DNA of 64,000 bases from Hyperoplus lanceolatus (GCA_026929865.2 CM049414.1:21097501-21161500); one strand, 5' to 3'. Shown: positions 46,801 to 61,800, counted from the first letter of the stretch. Translations and numbers: made by a program. The notes: generated by a model from the sequence alone, not told the origin.

Positions 46801-49800
46801 CGGCTTTCGAAAGGCTGATAAGATCTGAACCTTTGAAGAAAATTAAAAAAAAGATTAGATAGCAATTCAGTCAAGATAAACAAAAAAGTAACTACTTGCT
46901 TTTTTTGAACCCACTGTTGTACGATGCAGTGAATGCAGTGACTGGGGCAATAGGATTTAATGCTTCTCTGAGCTTTTGATTTGCCTCTGTAAATTCGTCC
47001 GAAATAACTTGTGTTGTCTGAACAACAAACTCTGTAATTGTGCTTCCACTCCTGTAGGAACAAACAAAAGACAAAGTGGTGATTAAACATGTTAAGAATT
47101 CTGCCTCCAATAATTAATGCCATAATTATAATACCTGAATGCCGTTATTGAGACGTTAATGAACCCTGTGATTCCTTTATACTGCTCCTCCAACTGTAGT
47201 AGAGATATGGTTAGTGATATCGACAATAGAACACAAAAAATGATAATAATAGTTTGAGTTAGAATATTTGTTAACAATGCATTTACCACTGGATCCATCC
47301 TTGATTGGAGGGCTTTGTATGTAGAACTTAATGGGTCATTTAATTCTTCTGAGAAAGTCAGCTCTAAAGTGACTCTCATGTCCACATTGTATACTGTAAA
47401 TATATTAAAAAAGAAAAGAAAAAAGAAAAAGATTAAACATGCAAGGTAAGCTATGGATAATCATTTAACTTATTTGTAAAGCGGTAGACAGGATGTACTC
47501 GCACGGAGAAAGATGTACAATATAACAATATACATTACAGTATAATAAAAACAGCTTTCAGCATTTGTTTGAACTGTTTTTACTGTTGGTAATTTGGCAT
47601 GTCAATTGGTCTAATATGTTAAGATATGAAAATGCTTTGTCCTACAGATATGATTCTCAAAAACTGACTAAGAATGAGGTAAAGTTCAAATGAAGCATTT
47701 TAAACAAACTTATTTTGGATTAGGTATGGTTTAATAAGTCCTGAAAAAAAATGTATAGCTCCCTTTGGAGTCTATTTAGAAAAGCAACTGACATGTTCCT
47801 TGACCAAATGTGGTGCCATGTTTGAAATTGAGATTTTGACCACCGGTTCAATTGGCTACAAATGGCAAAACTGGAACATGTGGTGTTTTAAAGTAACTTA
47901 AAATATCCTTAATGTTAAGATAATATATAATTGTTAACCCTTAACCAACTTTAAACAATTAACCTTCATTTGAACAACAAATGTATAATTGTAAAAATAG
48001 TTTCAAGCTCTTACTTGTTGGTGTTCCAGTTGCTGTAGAGATGGGAAGATAACATATAAAAAATATACATGAAAAGTTAAAATGTATATTGAACAATCAT
48101 AAAGAAAGACGGTTGCTCCATCACTTGTTATGAATACCTACTGGTAAAGACAGATGTGGGGGCTGTAGGTGTTGAATCTGATCATGAGGTATTGCTAACA
48201 ATGTAAATCAATAAATAATTCAAACCCAATTCCCTTTTATGTCATTTGGCTACACACATATTTCACATGACCTTAATTCAACCAGAAACTGCACAGTTAA
48301 ACAAAGAAAACACTGCAACAATTATTCACTGACTTGTAACATTTGTTGTTGGTGTTGCAGTGGTGATAACCGGTGTGATGACAGCTGTTGAATCTGGATA
48401 AAACATGTTCCAATTATAGTTAACTGATCAATTTAAGTTTAATATCTGATAACACCATTTTAAGTTATGTATGGAGTACACATGAATATTAGATAATTTC
48501 TGCTCGTTAATGTAGACACAGACTTACTAGTTACTGCAGTGGTCTTTGTAGTGTTTAGATGTGTTGTAGCAATAGTTGTAGAATCTGCAATGACCAGTTT
48601 ATGATAACATGTCAGTGCTGATAATAAAAACCATATTGTTTAAACCAATACTATATCACATATAAAACTGTGGGTTTTGCTCTTATCATACTGTTCCCAT
48701 ATCTTGTAGCAACATAAGCTGAATGAGAAACATTGCTGTATATTTCCATTCAAATATGAACAAGAGGAACATGATCCATCGCTTATATCAAAAGGCTCAC
48801 TGGTAGCTACAGCTGTTGGTGAAGTTGTGGGTGTAGTATCCAGTGTGGTGACAGCTGTTGAATCTGGATACAACATGTTCCAATTATAGTTAATTGTTAA
48901 ATGTTAAAATTCAAGTTTAATACTGTATCTGATGAGACCATTTTAAGTTATGAATGCTGTACAAATTCATTTTAGATAATTACTGCTTATTAGAATATAT
49001 AATTCAGCACCATAGACTTTGGCACTCACTTGTTGTTGGTGTTGTAGTATTCAAATTTGTAGTAGCATTAGGAGTTGTATCTGCAATGAACATTTTAAAA
49101 TGATATATAATAATATAATATAATATCTGTCAGAAAATGTTGACAGACAATACCACGATTTTTGAAGACAAAGTCTTTTACTACATTTCTACTGCATGTG
49201 CAGTTAAATTCCATGGTTTAACTTCCATGTCATATACATGAAGACCAATGTATCTATGCTTGATGTAACTTGGGTTTTGCAGTGTTAATGATCATAAGGT
49301 ATTGCTTACAATGTATATCGATAAACAATTCATATCCAGTTCCCTTTTACGTCAATTGGTTACACTGATATTGCACATGACCTTAATTAAAGGAGAAATT
49401 GCACAGATAAACAAAGAAAAACACTGCAACAATTATTCACTGACTTGTAACAGTTGTTGTTGGTGTTGCAGTGGTGATAACCGGTGTGGTGACAGCTGTT
49501 GAATCTGGATAAAACATGTTCCAATTATAGTTACCTTATACATGTTAAAATTCAAGTTTAATACTGTATCTGATGAGACCATTTTAAGTTATGAATGCTG
49601 TACAAATTCATTTTAGATAAGTACTGCTTATTAGAATATATAATTTAGCACCATAGACTGTGAAGCACTCACTTGTTGTTGGTGTTGTAGTATTCAATTT
49701 TGTAGTAGCATTAGGAGTTGTATCTGCAATGAACATTTTAAAATGCCACAATTTTTGAAGACAAAATCTTTTACTACATTTCTACTGCATGTGCAGTTAA

Positions 49801-52800
49801 ATTCCATGGTTTAACTTCCATGTCATATACATGAAGACCAATGTATCTATGTTTGATGTAACTTGGGTTTTGCAGTGTTAACGATAATGAGGTATTGCTT
49901 ACAATGTATATCAATAAACAATTCATATCCAGTTCCCTTTTACGTCAATTGGTTACACTGATATTGCACATGACCTTAATTAAAGGAGAAATTGCACAGA
50001 TAAACAAAGAAAAACACTGCGACAATTATTCACTGACTTGTAACAGTTGTTGTTGGTGTTGCAGTGGTGATAACCGGTGTGGTGACAGCTGTTGAATCTG
50101 GATAAAACATGTTCCAATTATAGTTACCTTATACATGTTAAAATTCAAGTTTAATACTGTATCTGATGAGACCATTTTAAGTTATGAATGCTGTACAAAT
50201 TCATTTTAGATAAGTACTGCTTATTAGAATATATAATTTAGCACCATAGACTGTGAAGCACTCACTTGTTGTTGGTGTTGTAGTATTCAAGTTTGTAGTA
50301 GCATTAGGAGTTGTATCTGCAATGAACGTTTTAAAATGCCACAATTTTTGAAGACAAAATCTTTTACTACATTTCTACTGCATGTGCAGTTAAATTCCAT
50401 GGTTTAACTTCCATGTCATATACATGAAGACCAATGTATCTATGTTTGATGTAACTTGGGTTTTGCAGTGTTAACGATAATGAGGTATTGCTTACAATGT
50501 ATATCAATAAACAATTCATATCCAGTTCCCTTTTACGTCAATTGGTTACACTGATATTGCACATGACCTTAATTAAAGGAGAAATTGCACAGATAAACAA
50601 AGAAAAACACTGCGACAATTATTCACTGACTTGTAACAGTTGTTGTTGGTGTTGCAGTGGTGATAACCGGTGTGGTGACAGCTGTTGAATCTGGATAAAA
50701 CATGTTCCAATTATAGTTACCTTATACATGTTAAAATTCAAGTTTAATACTGTATCTGATGAGACCATTTTAAGTTATGAATGCTGTACAAATTCATTTT
50801 AGATAAGTACTGCTTATTAGAATATATAATTTAGCACCATAGACTGTGAAGCACTCACTTGTTGTTGGTGTTGTAGTATTCAATTTTGTAGTAGCATTAG
50901 GAGTTGTATCTGCAATGAACATTTTAAAATGCCACAATTTTTGAAGACAAAATCTTCTACTACATTTCTACTGCATGTGCAGTTAAATTCCATGGTTTAA
51001 CTTCCATGTCATATACATGAAGACCAATGTATCTATGTTTGATGTAACTTGGGTTTTGCAGTGTTAATGATAATGAGGTATTGCTTACAATGTATATCAA
51101 TAAACAATTCATATCCAGTTCCCTTTTACGTCAATTAGTTACACTGATATTTCACATGACCTTAATTAAAGGAGAAATTGCACAGATAAACAAAGAAAAA
51201 CACTGCAACAATTATTCACTGACTTTTAACAGTTGTTGTTGGTGTTGCAGTGGTGATAGCCGGTGTGGTGACAGCTGTTGAATCTGGATAAAACATGTTC
51301 CAATTATAGTTAACTTATAAATGTTAAAATTCAAGTTTAATATCTGACAAGCCCATTTTAAGTTATGTATGCTGTACAAATTAATTTTAGATAATTACTG
51401 CTTGTTATAACCAGTGTTGGGCAAGTTACTTCAAAAGCGTAATGCGGTATTTATTACTTATTACTGGCATTTCAAAGTAGTTAGTTACATTACAATATTA
51501 CTGTCTTTGAATTGTAAGGCATTACACTACTTTTACATTACTTTTGCATTACTTTCACCAAAATAACATGAAATATGGATTTGGTGTTCTCAATAGATCT
51601 TCTTGTGTTCAATGCAGCTCATTACACAGCAGGAGGTGACATGGTATGGCATAATGACTGAGCTAGGCTTAAGGCTAACACAAGTAGGCCTATGCTATAT
51701 AATATAATGGTCACAGTTATGGCTCATGGTGCAATACATTTTATAATAGAAATACTGTATCTTTAGGTATTTATTTAGCCTATATTAATATCAATAGAGC
51801 TAGAGCCTACTACTGTAGATTGAAAAAGTAAATTGAGCCTCAAAGATTTGTTTCTTGCGTTCTGGCGACTTAAAAGCACAAACAAGTTGTTCACATCATC
51901 ATCAACTTTTGCCTTTTTTAATTGTTCCAAAGAATCTGCCTTATCATCTTGCCATCTAATCTAAATGATAACTGCCCATTATGTTTGTTTATCGTCTCTC
52001 TTGCGTGACATTTTATAATAACAATAGTAGCCTTAATATATCTCCTTTGCTAATTCAAAGCATCCACTCATTATGTTGGGAGTCGACGTGTGTGTCAGAG
52101 GCATGAATCGACAAAGCGATCAACTCTTATTGTGACTTTTTTGCTGCAGCACTTGTAGTCCTGAGGAGAGCTTGCCAACTGCGCTGTCCTTTACGCACCA
52201 TCATTGCCGCCGTTATGTTAAGATTTCATAATTTGCATCAAAGCAAACCCTTTAGGCGCCGGGTTTTATTTTTAAAAATACTAGATTTTGACACTTAAAT
52301 TGCAGAAGGCTCTGGATTGAAAGTGGTTTGAGATAGAGACAAAGTGTAAATGAGACAAATATTGAGAATGACCTAAAGTTTATCTGGGGAGTAAATTTTC
52401 CCATCTAATTAGCATATTATGACGTCATATGGTGGCGGCCATGTTGTAGGCTATTATGTAATTTCCATGAAATACCTGATATTTTGAAAGAGAGTTGAAC
52501 TTATTTAATCAGATTCACCCCTCCATCCATTTGTAATGATGTCCACTTTGTTGTAAGCCAACAGTTGCAAACTAGAACTAGAACTACACCACAAAACTCA
52601 TGTAAACAGTAGGTGTTTTTTATGATTTTTTTTTTACCCACTACCATTTTTATTTACTTTTTTCTTCTATTCTGCATTATTACTATTATCATCATTATTA
52701 TCATTATAATATGATAATATTAATATATATATAATGCTGCGTCGCATGGACGCACCGTGACCGGGGCCGTAGAACGAGGGAACACCAATTCCCTACTCGT

Positions 52801-55800
52801 CAACTTTTTGCTTGCCATATCTCTAAATAACTCCTAAATCCAGCAATACCGCTTCAGCATAAATAGCTTAGTGGCACACTATCTCCGATTTTGCACCTAA
52901 CAACAGCGCGATTCATTTGCAGCCTGGACGCGGAGGTGTGTCACCTCTCTGCTCTGACAGCAGGCAGGGACTCGCTCCGAGGGGCTGCTCCGAGACTGAC
53001 AGCCTCCGAGTCCTCTTAGACGGGGAGGGGCTCGCGGCAGCACCCGCTGCTCGTTGAGCACAGAGTGATACGTGATTTCACGTCAGAGTCTCCAAACACC
53101 ACAAAAGTTTTCAATAACTTGGGCAGTGAGACGGAAGCCATGGCTAGCGCATCTTTGGAATCAATTGTAGCAGCAAATCGAGTTTTCTTCTCCTCTAGCA
53201 GTAACATTAGCGTGGGTTTTTTTCTACTCTGCGAAACTCGCGGTGTTGGCCAATTTGTATAAAAACAACAAACCAGTCAATTTCGGGTTTAAAATGCATT
53301 GTAACGCACGTTTCTGAGCTATGTACCGCGTTACATATTACCATTTTTTTTTGCTGTAATGCCTTACATTACCGCGTTACAGTAAAACGTAATGCATTAC
53401 AGTAATGCATTACTTCCTGTAACGCGTTACTCCCAACACTGGTTATAACATAAAGTCGAGCACCATAGACTGTGAAGCACTCACTTGTTGTTGGCATTGT
53501 AGTATTCACATGTGTTGTAAATGTTGAATCTGAAAAGAACATTTACAATCATGCATTGATGGTGGCAGAATAAAACAAAATGATTCACACCAAGATCACT
53601 TATTGTGTAGTTTTACTCAATTAATATACAAGGGATATCAGAAATAAATAACTTAAATAATACACTTTTTTTCAAATATTATTGTTGGTACTTTTGTCGT
53701 GTTCTTAATTGTAGTCGCAACAGGTGTTTAATCTGAACAAGATGCCTAAAGTAGCTGCCTTGCAGCAGCAATAGAGGAAATACCTCCTACTCTATATGGA
53801 GTTACAGGTGATAGTATTCATATCTGTTATGGTAGAAGTTTGAGTCTGCAAATAGTTTAAGTATTTATTAATATTAAAGGAAATTAGAATTTTACTCTTT
53901 TACTGCCTTTGTGCTCATGAATACAAAATAAGCCTAGGAGACTTTCATAGTTTTTTTCTAAACTTTTACAATATTTTTTAAATTTCTTACACTTACTTTT
54001 CCCAGTTATTGGTGTTGTTGCAGTTGTCGTGGCAGTCAAACCACTTGTAGCATTAGGTGTTGAAGCTGAAATTATATATATATATATATTTTTTACCTTT
54101 TACGTCATCTAGCTACACACATATTTCACATAGCCTAAATTAAAGAAGAAACTGCACAGTTAAACAAGAAAAACACTGCAACATTTATTCATTGACTTGT
54201 AACAGTTGTTGTTGGTGTGGCAGTGCTGGTATCTGTTGTGGTGACAGCTGTTGAATCTGGCTGAAACATGTTCCAATTATAGTTAACTGATTAATGTCAA
54301 AATTCAAGTTTAATATCTGATAAGACCATTTTAAGTTATGTATGCTGTACAAATTAATTTTAGATAATTACTGCTTATTATAATATATAATTTAGCACCA
54401 TAAACTTACTACAACTCACTTGTTGAGGGGTATACTACGAAAGAAACTCAACAGAGCCTCGCTCTGAACTAACCGGTATCACGAAGGAAGTTATCAACCT
54501 CTTATGTTGAACGAGGGTTTCGGCTTCAGGCTCTGTGCGCGTCCCCATGAAAGGGGGCGTTTGACCCGTCATTTGACTCTGGATCCGCACAGACTGGACT
54601 GATCTTGTGCTGCTAACTTTACACAAACGGACTGATTGCGAGCAGCTGAGTAAAAAAAAAGAAAAAAAAAAGTGCGTCGCTAACTTCACTTAAGAGGAAG
54701 AGTATGTCAGTCTGAATGAACACAGAACAGCAGAAAATAGAGAGCCGAAAAAAACTCTTACTGCAAATAAGGAGAGAGTGGAATGCTGTCAGAAAATTAG
54801 AATTAATTTATTTTACAGATCGTTCTCGCAGTGCGTAACGTGACATTATAAAGCAATTAAAGGTTGAACTCGGATTTAAACAGTACACCATTTAGCCTAG
54901 TTGATAATCCTACACTTAAGAATCTGATTTAAGTCGGACATTGTCCCCTAATGAATAGCATAGCCTATATGGAAAATCACTTTAGTTTTGGGCCACTGTC
55001 CACATCAAAATTAATACAATTTAGATTTTGATTTAGGCTAATAGCCCTTTATTTGCATCTTATAAATACCATTAAAATAAATAGCCTATATACAAAACCT
55101 GTAGTCTGTATTTTCCGGACAAATATGAATCTACTGTGAGAAGCTTAACCTGCGAGTCTGCAGCTGTCACCTGTCACGTCCCAACTGTAATCGCTACTGA
55201 TGAAAACAAAGAAGCCCACAGTGAAATAATGTTGCAACCTGTGATTTTATAGAACGCTTCATTAAGAGCCAGTGGCCCTCATTTATCAAACTTGCGTGGA
55301 AACTGGTGCAGATTCTGGCGCAAATACCTCCCTACGCCAGGTATCGCGTGGGATTTATCAAACAGTCGTATCTCGCCAATCTCGGCGTACGCCAGGCCAT
55401 TATTGATAAATGCGGCGGCTGAAAACAATCGTATCACGCCCCTATATTTTCTCAGTTTAGAGGCCTCGCCCAGAGGTTTTACTGCATGGATATGCGCATT
55501 ACGGCACAGAAGAGGAACTACTCTGAAGTAGAAATTGACAAAATAACAGCGAAAGAAGAAAAAAAAGAGTTTCATTTCGGAGCATTACAAGCTGGATCAA
55601 AGAACGACAGAAGGCAGCAGTTAGGAAGGAAATAACTCCTGCGGTCAACAGCGTTGATGTTGACAACAAACGATCTCCAGCGCTCAAATGCTATAAAACA
55701 GCATATACAATTATATGTCGCCATTTCTTTACATAGATGAAGAAAAAGTGGTCTGACTCAAAAATCGCCACTAAAAAAAGCGTGTTGCTGTTCTGAAATG

Positions 55801-58800
55801 CAACCAACATGCGGGCATAATATAAGTGGTAGAGGAGAAAAAGACTGACCAACTGTCCGATAATGGTCCCCATAAAAGAAATACACATGTGCAGAGATTT
55901 GAATGATTAAAATGTATTGGCCCTTTTAGATAGCACTACTCAAAAGGGATTTGAAAACTAAAAATATAGCATTTTACTGTATGACAGCATGCGCTTGGCA
56001 CGAGTGGTCAGCCCGGCCGTCAGCTGCACAAGCCGACCCGGTAACGATCAGCTGTGAGAGCGCCCACTGTCCTGCTGAGCTGCTCCACTAGCAGATCGGA
56101 AAAACGTGCCGGTTAACGGTGGAAATAAATCGCTCGCTTAAGCGATCAATGACACATTGAAATAGGAAGTAACATCTAAAAATTGCATCAAATAAATAAA
56201 ATGTTAAGTTGAATGTTGTGCTGTGTATTTTTTATCATAAAGAGCAGTGTAGGCCTACTACATATTTAATACTTAGGCTAACATTTTGAATGAATGCAGC
56301 ACCCTTGCCTCAGTGTCCCCCCAGCTGCTCCAAGTCGAAGATAACTGCCCTTACGCAGTCCCATGCAGCGCTCCTAAGTGGCCGGTGTGCGCACTATTGA
56401 ATCAGCTCTCCTACTCAGTTGCACACCATAAGCTGCACAATTTTAAGTGATTAATATCTTTATTTCGGTCTGAGCAAACACTGCATTTGTATTACCTTCT
56501 AATAATTGTCCAACAAAGTCATCGGCTACCCGGCACAGCCTGCACTGCGAGTCCATGCTGTTTACAAACTTGCGTACACGAGCCGAGAGCTGGCGTGGGA
56601 TTTGAGCGTATCCTATGCTCACGTCCATATTGATAAATGCCGAGATTTGCGTGGAAATGTACGTACACCCATTTTTCTGGTCTACGCACGGTTGATAAAT
56701 GAGGGCCATCGTGTGTAGATCGCCAGGTAAAATCAATTGAGGTGAGAGCATAGAGTTGCGCTGCATACAGTAGGTCTAGGCTATTTTACATTTTCTGCAT
56801 CAATAACTATGCATGTGGCAAAAAGCCGCAGTGCGATGTTACAGTTCACTCTAACATAAGCCTTATGTCACAGCTTCGTTTCGTCCATTAACTTGCTGAT
56901 CAATAAGTTTACTGATTTAACTAGTTTACTCAGTGAAAAGTATCGCTCAGACATTATAGTTAGGTCCGCGGGATTTCAAAATGTGTAGTTTCCTTAAAGG
57001 GCAGCGCTCTAAGAGCCAAATTTAAGCTCAAACTCTGAAACAAAAACTGGTCTGGGCAGGTTAGCCGTGCAGCCTCTGTTACCACGGTGATCTAGCCAGG
57101 TAGAAAGAGAGCCACCTTTCATGATACTGAAAACTAAGGCTTTAGACTCAACAGACCTCGCTCAGCCCTTAATCTCGCTTCGTAGTATACCCCTCAGGTG
57201 TTGTAATGTTCATATCTGTTATGGTAGAAGTTTGAGTCTAGAAATATTTTAAGTATTTATTATAATTTTATTCTTTTAATGCCTTTGTGCTGATCAATAA
57301 AAAGGAGGCCAGGCAGACTTTCATTTGCTTTTTTCTACATTTATACAATAATTTTTTTTCTTTTTTTCTTAGTCTTACTTAATCCAGCTATTGGTGTTGT
57401 TGCAGTTGTGGTGATAGTCAAACCGCTTGTCGCATTAGGTGTTGAAGCTGAAATTATATATTTTTTTATTGGATAGACAATGTTTTATATTTTTTATGTA
57501 TACCTTACGTATAATTTAAATATTAATAACTTTTTATTATTTTCTTTTAACTTAATTCCTGTATTTCACAAACACTTACTAGTTACTGCAGTTGTCTTTG
57601 TAGTGTTCAGATGTGTTGTATTAATAGTTGAAGAATCTGCAAGGACCAGTTTATGATAACGTGTCAGTGCTGATAATAAAAACCGTATTGTTTCTTTAAA
57701 CCATAACAAACTATATCACAAATTAAACTGTGGGTTTTGCAGTCATCCTACTCTTACCATATCTTGTACCAACAAAGACTGAATGTAAAAAGATAATAAT
57801 TGATCAATGATTGACTTCTTAATGTAGTTCTACCTAGTTTCTACCTATCCCTTAAACACTGCAGCTGTTGATACATAGTATAGTACATAATACTGTAAAG
57901 TGTTGCAGCTGTTGTAGTGTTAACATCAGGTATTGCAATAGAGGTTGAATCTGAAGAGAAATGTTATCAATTTAATTTAAATTTGGGAAAACCTACTCAT
58001 GATTAAACTTGATTTGCGAAGATGTTACATTATAAATGTGTTAAATGCCTTTATGCTGTCAATAAAACATCCTGGAAGACATACTTTCATTTTTTTAACT
58101 AATTTTTCACAATTATTTGTTATTTTTTTAACTTACTTGTTCCAGCTGTTGCAGTTGGTGTGGAGGTCAAATCAGTTGTTTTAGCAGGCGTGGAATCTAA
58201 AGAAATTTACAACAATGCATTGAAAATTAACTTTGAGTAAGGATACATTGCTGTATATTTACAATCAACTCTAATATAGGGGAATGTTGTATCTTTAAAA
58301 TGATAGATGATCTGTCAATAAGTCATTTGTAACACTATTTTGGAACTATTTGTTTTTAATTTCTTAAAACTTGACCTAGCATTTAATTGTTAAACACTTA
58401 CTGTTTACTGCATTTGTTGGTCCAGTTGTGAGTGTAGTATTGTTGAATGTTGCAGCTGTTGCAGTGTTCTTATCAGTTGTAGCAACAGGGGTTGAATCTG
58501 AACACAAATGTTTGCAATTAAAATAACATTAGAAAACCTATGACAACAAGTTAATTTGAATGAGTGAGTGTTATACTGTTCAGATGTTTCTACCCAAAGG
58601 TTTTGAGTATGAAACGTATATATTATCTAAAGAATCTAGACAAAGACTGTGTAAAGGAAGCTATCTGCTCAATTCAAAAGGTTGGATCAACTTCATCAAA
58701 CTATAGGAGTTGAGTTTACCTGCCATGGATGACTTTTAAATTGTACTAATATCTATTCCTTGACAATATAAATGTGAGTATTTTCAGACATACATTTGTT

Positions 58801-61800
58801 TCTCTTAGAATATCAAATACTTATCTCTGAGATTATCTATTGTTTTCTCCACAGTGGCCCAAATTTGCCTTCGCAATAATGCCTCTATGCTGACGATGCA
58901 ACAAAGAAGACTAAAAGACGTTGTTACTTACTTACTTTTCTTCAATAATTTTTTACTTTCTAGCACTTACTTGTTCCAGCTGTTGGTGTTGGAGATTTCA
59001 TATAAGTTGTTTCATCAGGTGTGGAATCTAAAGAAATGTACAATAATGCATTAAAAATTAAAAATTTATTTTTAGTACATGTTGCTGTATATTTCAGATC
59101 AACTCTGAACTAGACGAATGTTATCATCCCCTTATATCAAAAATCTTACTGCTAGCTACAGCTGTTGGTGAAGTTGTGGGTGTTGCAGTGTTCAGGTTTG
59201 TTGTAGCATTAGGAGTTGTATCTGCATAGACCATTTATAATTTCATTTAACAAAATGATAAAATATCTGTCAATACATAATTTGTAACACTGCACTGTGT
59301 GCACAATTATTAGGCAAGTTGTATTTTTGAGGATTAGTTTTATTATTGAACAACTACAGTGCTCTCGGTCAATCCAAAATGTTAATGAACCTAAACCTGA
59401 ATGTTTACGAAAGTAAAAGTGAGGTTTTGTCTTTCTTACGAGAATATATATATATGTTTTGCTATTATTAGGCAACTATTAGTGTGCAGAATTATTATGC
59501 AACTAAATAAAAAAAAGGAAATGTTCCCATCTCACTTGTTTATTTTCATCTGTTAAAGTGAGAATAATAAAACAACTCAAAATTTACAAATACAAATTTC
59601 ATGTTCTTCTTGAAAGATGCAGACTTTTTCCTGTACCACTGCTTGAAGAAAGTATCAAGCAGTGGTACAAATATCATGTTCTTCTTGAAAGATGCAGACT
59701 TTTTCCTGTACCACTGCTTGAAGAAAGTATCAAGCAGTGGTACAGGAAAAAGTCTGCATCTTTCAAGAAGAACATGAAATTTGTATTTGTAAATTTTGAG
59801 TTGTTTTATTATTCTCACTTTAACAGATGAAAATAAACAAGTGAGATGGGAACATTTTATTTATTTTATTTAGTTGCATAATAATTCTGCACACTAATAG
59901 TTGCCTAATAATAGCAAAACATATATATATATTCTCGTAAGAAAGACAAAACCTCACGTTTACTTTCGTAAACATTCAGGTTTAGGTTCATTAACATTTT
60001 GGATTGACCGAAAGCACTGTAGTTGTTCAATAAAAAAATTAATCCTCAAAAATACAACTTGCCCAATAATTGTGCACACAGTGTATATTTGAAAAGTTTT
60101 TTAATTTTCTCAAAACTTAACCTACAATTTATTTCTTAAACACTTACTGTTTACTGCAGTTGTTGGTACGTCTGTGAGTGTAGTGGTGTAAAGTGTTGCA
60201 GTTGTTTCAGTGTTAACATCAGTTATTGCAGTAGAGGTTGAATCTGAACAGAAATATTTGCAATTTAATTTAAATTTGAGAAAACCTACTCATGATTACA
60301 CTTGATTTGCGAAGATTTTACATTATAAATGTGTTAAAATGCCTTTATGCTGACAAAAAAGATCCTGGAAGACATACTGTTATTTGTTTTCACTAAATTT
60401 TTACAATAATTATTATTTTTTTCAACCTACTTGTTCCAACTGTTGGTGTTGTGGAGGTCAAATCTGTTGTTTCATCAGGCGTGGAATCTAAAGAAATGTA
60501 CAATAATGCATTAAAAATTGAAAATTAACTTTGAGTAAAGATACATTGCTGTATATTTCAGATCAACTCTTATCTAGGAGAATGTTGTCATCCCCTTATA
60601 TCAAACATCTTACTGCTAGCTACAGCTGTTGGTGAAGTTGTGGGTGTTGCAGTGTTCAGGTTTGTTGTAGCATTAGGAGTTGTATCTGCATAGACCATTT
60701 ATAATTTCATTTAACAAAATGATAAAATATCTCTCAATAAATCATTTGTAACACTATATTTGAACTGTTTTTTAATTTCCTAAAACTTTACCTACAATTT
60801 ATTTCTCAAACACTTACTGTTTACTGCAGATGTTGCTACGTCTGTGAGTGTAGTAGTGTAAAGTGTTGCAGCTGCTGTAGTGTTAACATCAGTTATTGCA
60901 GTAGGGGTTGAATCTGAACAAAAATATTAGTAATTTGATTTAACTTTGAGAAAACTTACTCATGATTACACTTGATTTACGAAGATTTTACATTATAGAT
61001 GTGTTAAACTGCCTTTATGCTGACAATAAAAAATCCTGGAAGACATACTGTCATTTGTTTTTACAACATTTTTACAATTATTTGTTATTTTGTTAACTTA
61101 CTTGTTCCAGCTGTTGATGTTGTTGCAGTTGTTGTGGAAGTAAAAGCAGTTGTTTCATCAGGTGTGGAATCTAAAGAAATTTACAACAATGCATTAAAAA
61201 TTGAAAATCAACTTTGATTAAGGACACATTGCTGTATATTTCCAATAAACTCTTATCTAAGGGAATGTTGTAATGTTGTACCATGGTTTAACTTCCATGT
61301 CATATACATGAAGACCAATGTATAGATCTATGTAGATTCCCAATGTAGCTTGGGTTTAGCAGTGTTAATTATCATGAGGTATTGCTTACAATTTATAACA
61401 ATAAATCATTTAACCAGTCAGTTTTTTTAACCCTTTAATTATACAGGTAAATCATATTGATACTAAATAGAAAAATTAAAAATTAAAAGACTGGTTTTCT
61501 GACCCCTCCAGACAATTATTCACTGACTTGTAATAGTTGTTGTTGATGTTGCAGTGGTGAAATCTGGTGTGGTGACAGCTGTTGAATCTGGATAAAACAC
61601 GTTATAAACCCATTATAGTTAACTGATTAATCTCAAAACTTAAGTTTAAAATCTGATAAGACCATTTTAAGTTATGATAGCTGTACAAATTAATTTTAGA
61701 TAATTACTGCTTGTTATAACATATAAATCGAGCTCCGTAGACTGTGAAGCACTCACTAGTTGTTGGTGTTGTAGTAATCACTTGTGTTGTAGGAAATGTT

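Noticed and set aside
49302-51281. Four plus-strand frames of 66 codons starting MLTMYI
   Set aside because: They are the opposite strand of the 593-bp units and cross the minus-strand exon borders; they repeat only because the DNA repeats.
49158-51411. Regular repeats resembling a CRISPR array
   Set aside because: The unit is 593 bp with exons and introns, in a vertebrate gene; there are no short direct repeats with unique spacers.
52740-53262. GC-richer frames inside the hAT element as captured host gene
   Set aside because: Frames are at most 65 codons, overlap on both strands and show no recognisable domain or splice structure.
59546-59830. Two 90-codon frames of similar sequence on opposite strands
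   Set aside because: They result from the palindromic transposon; neither resembles a known protein.
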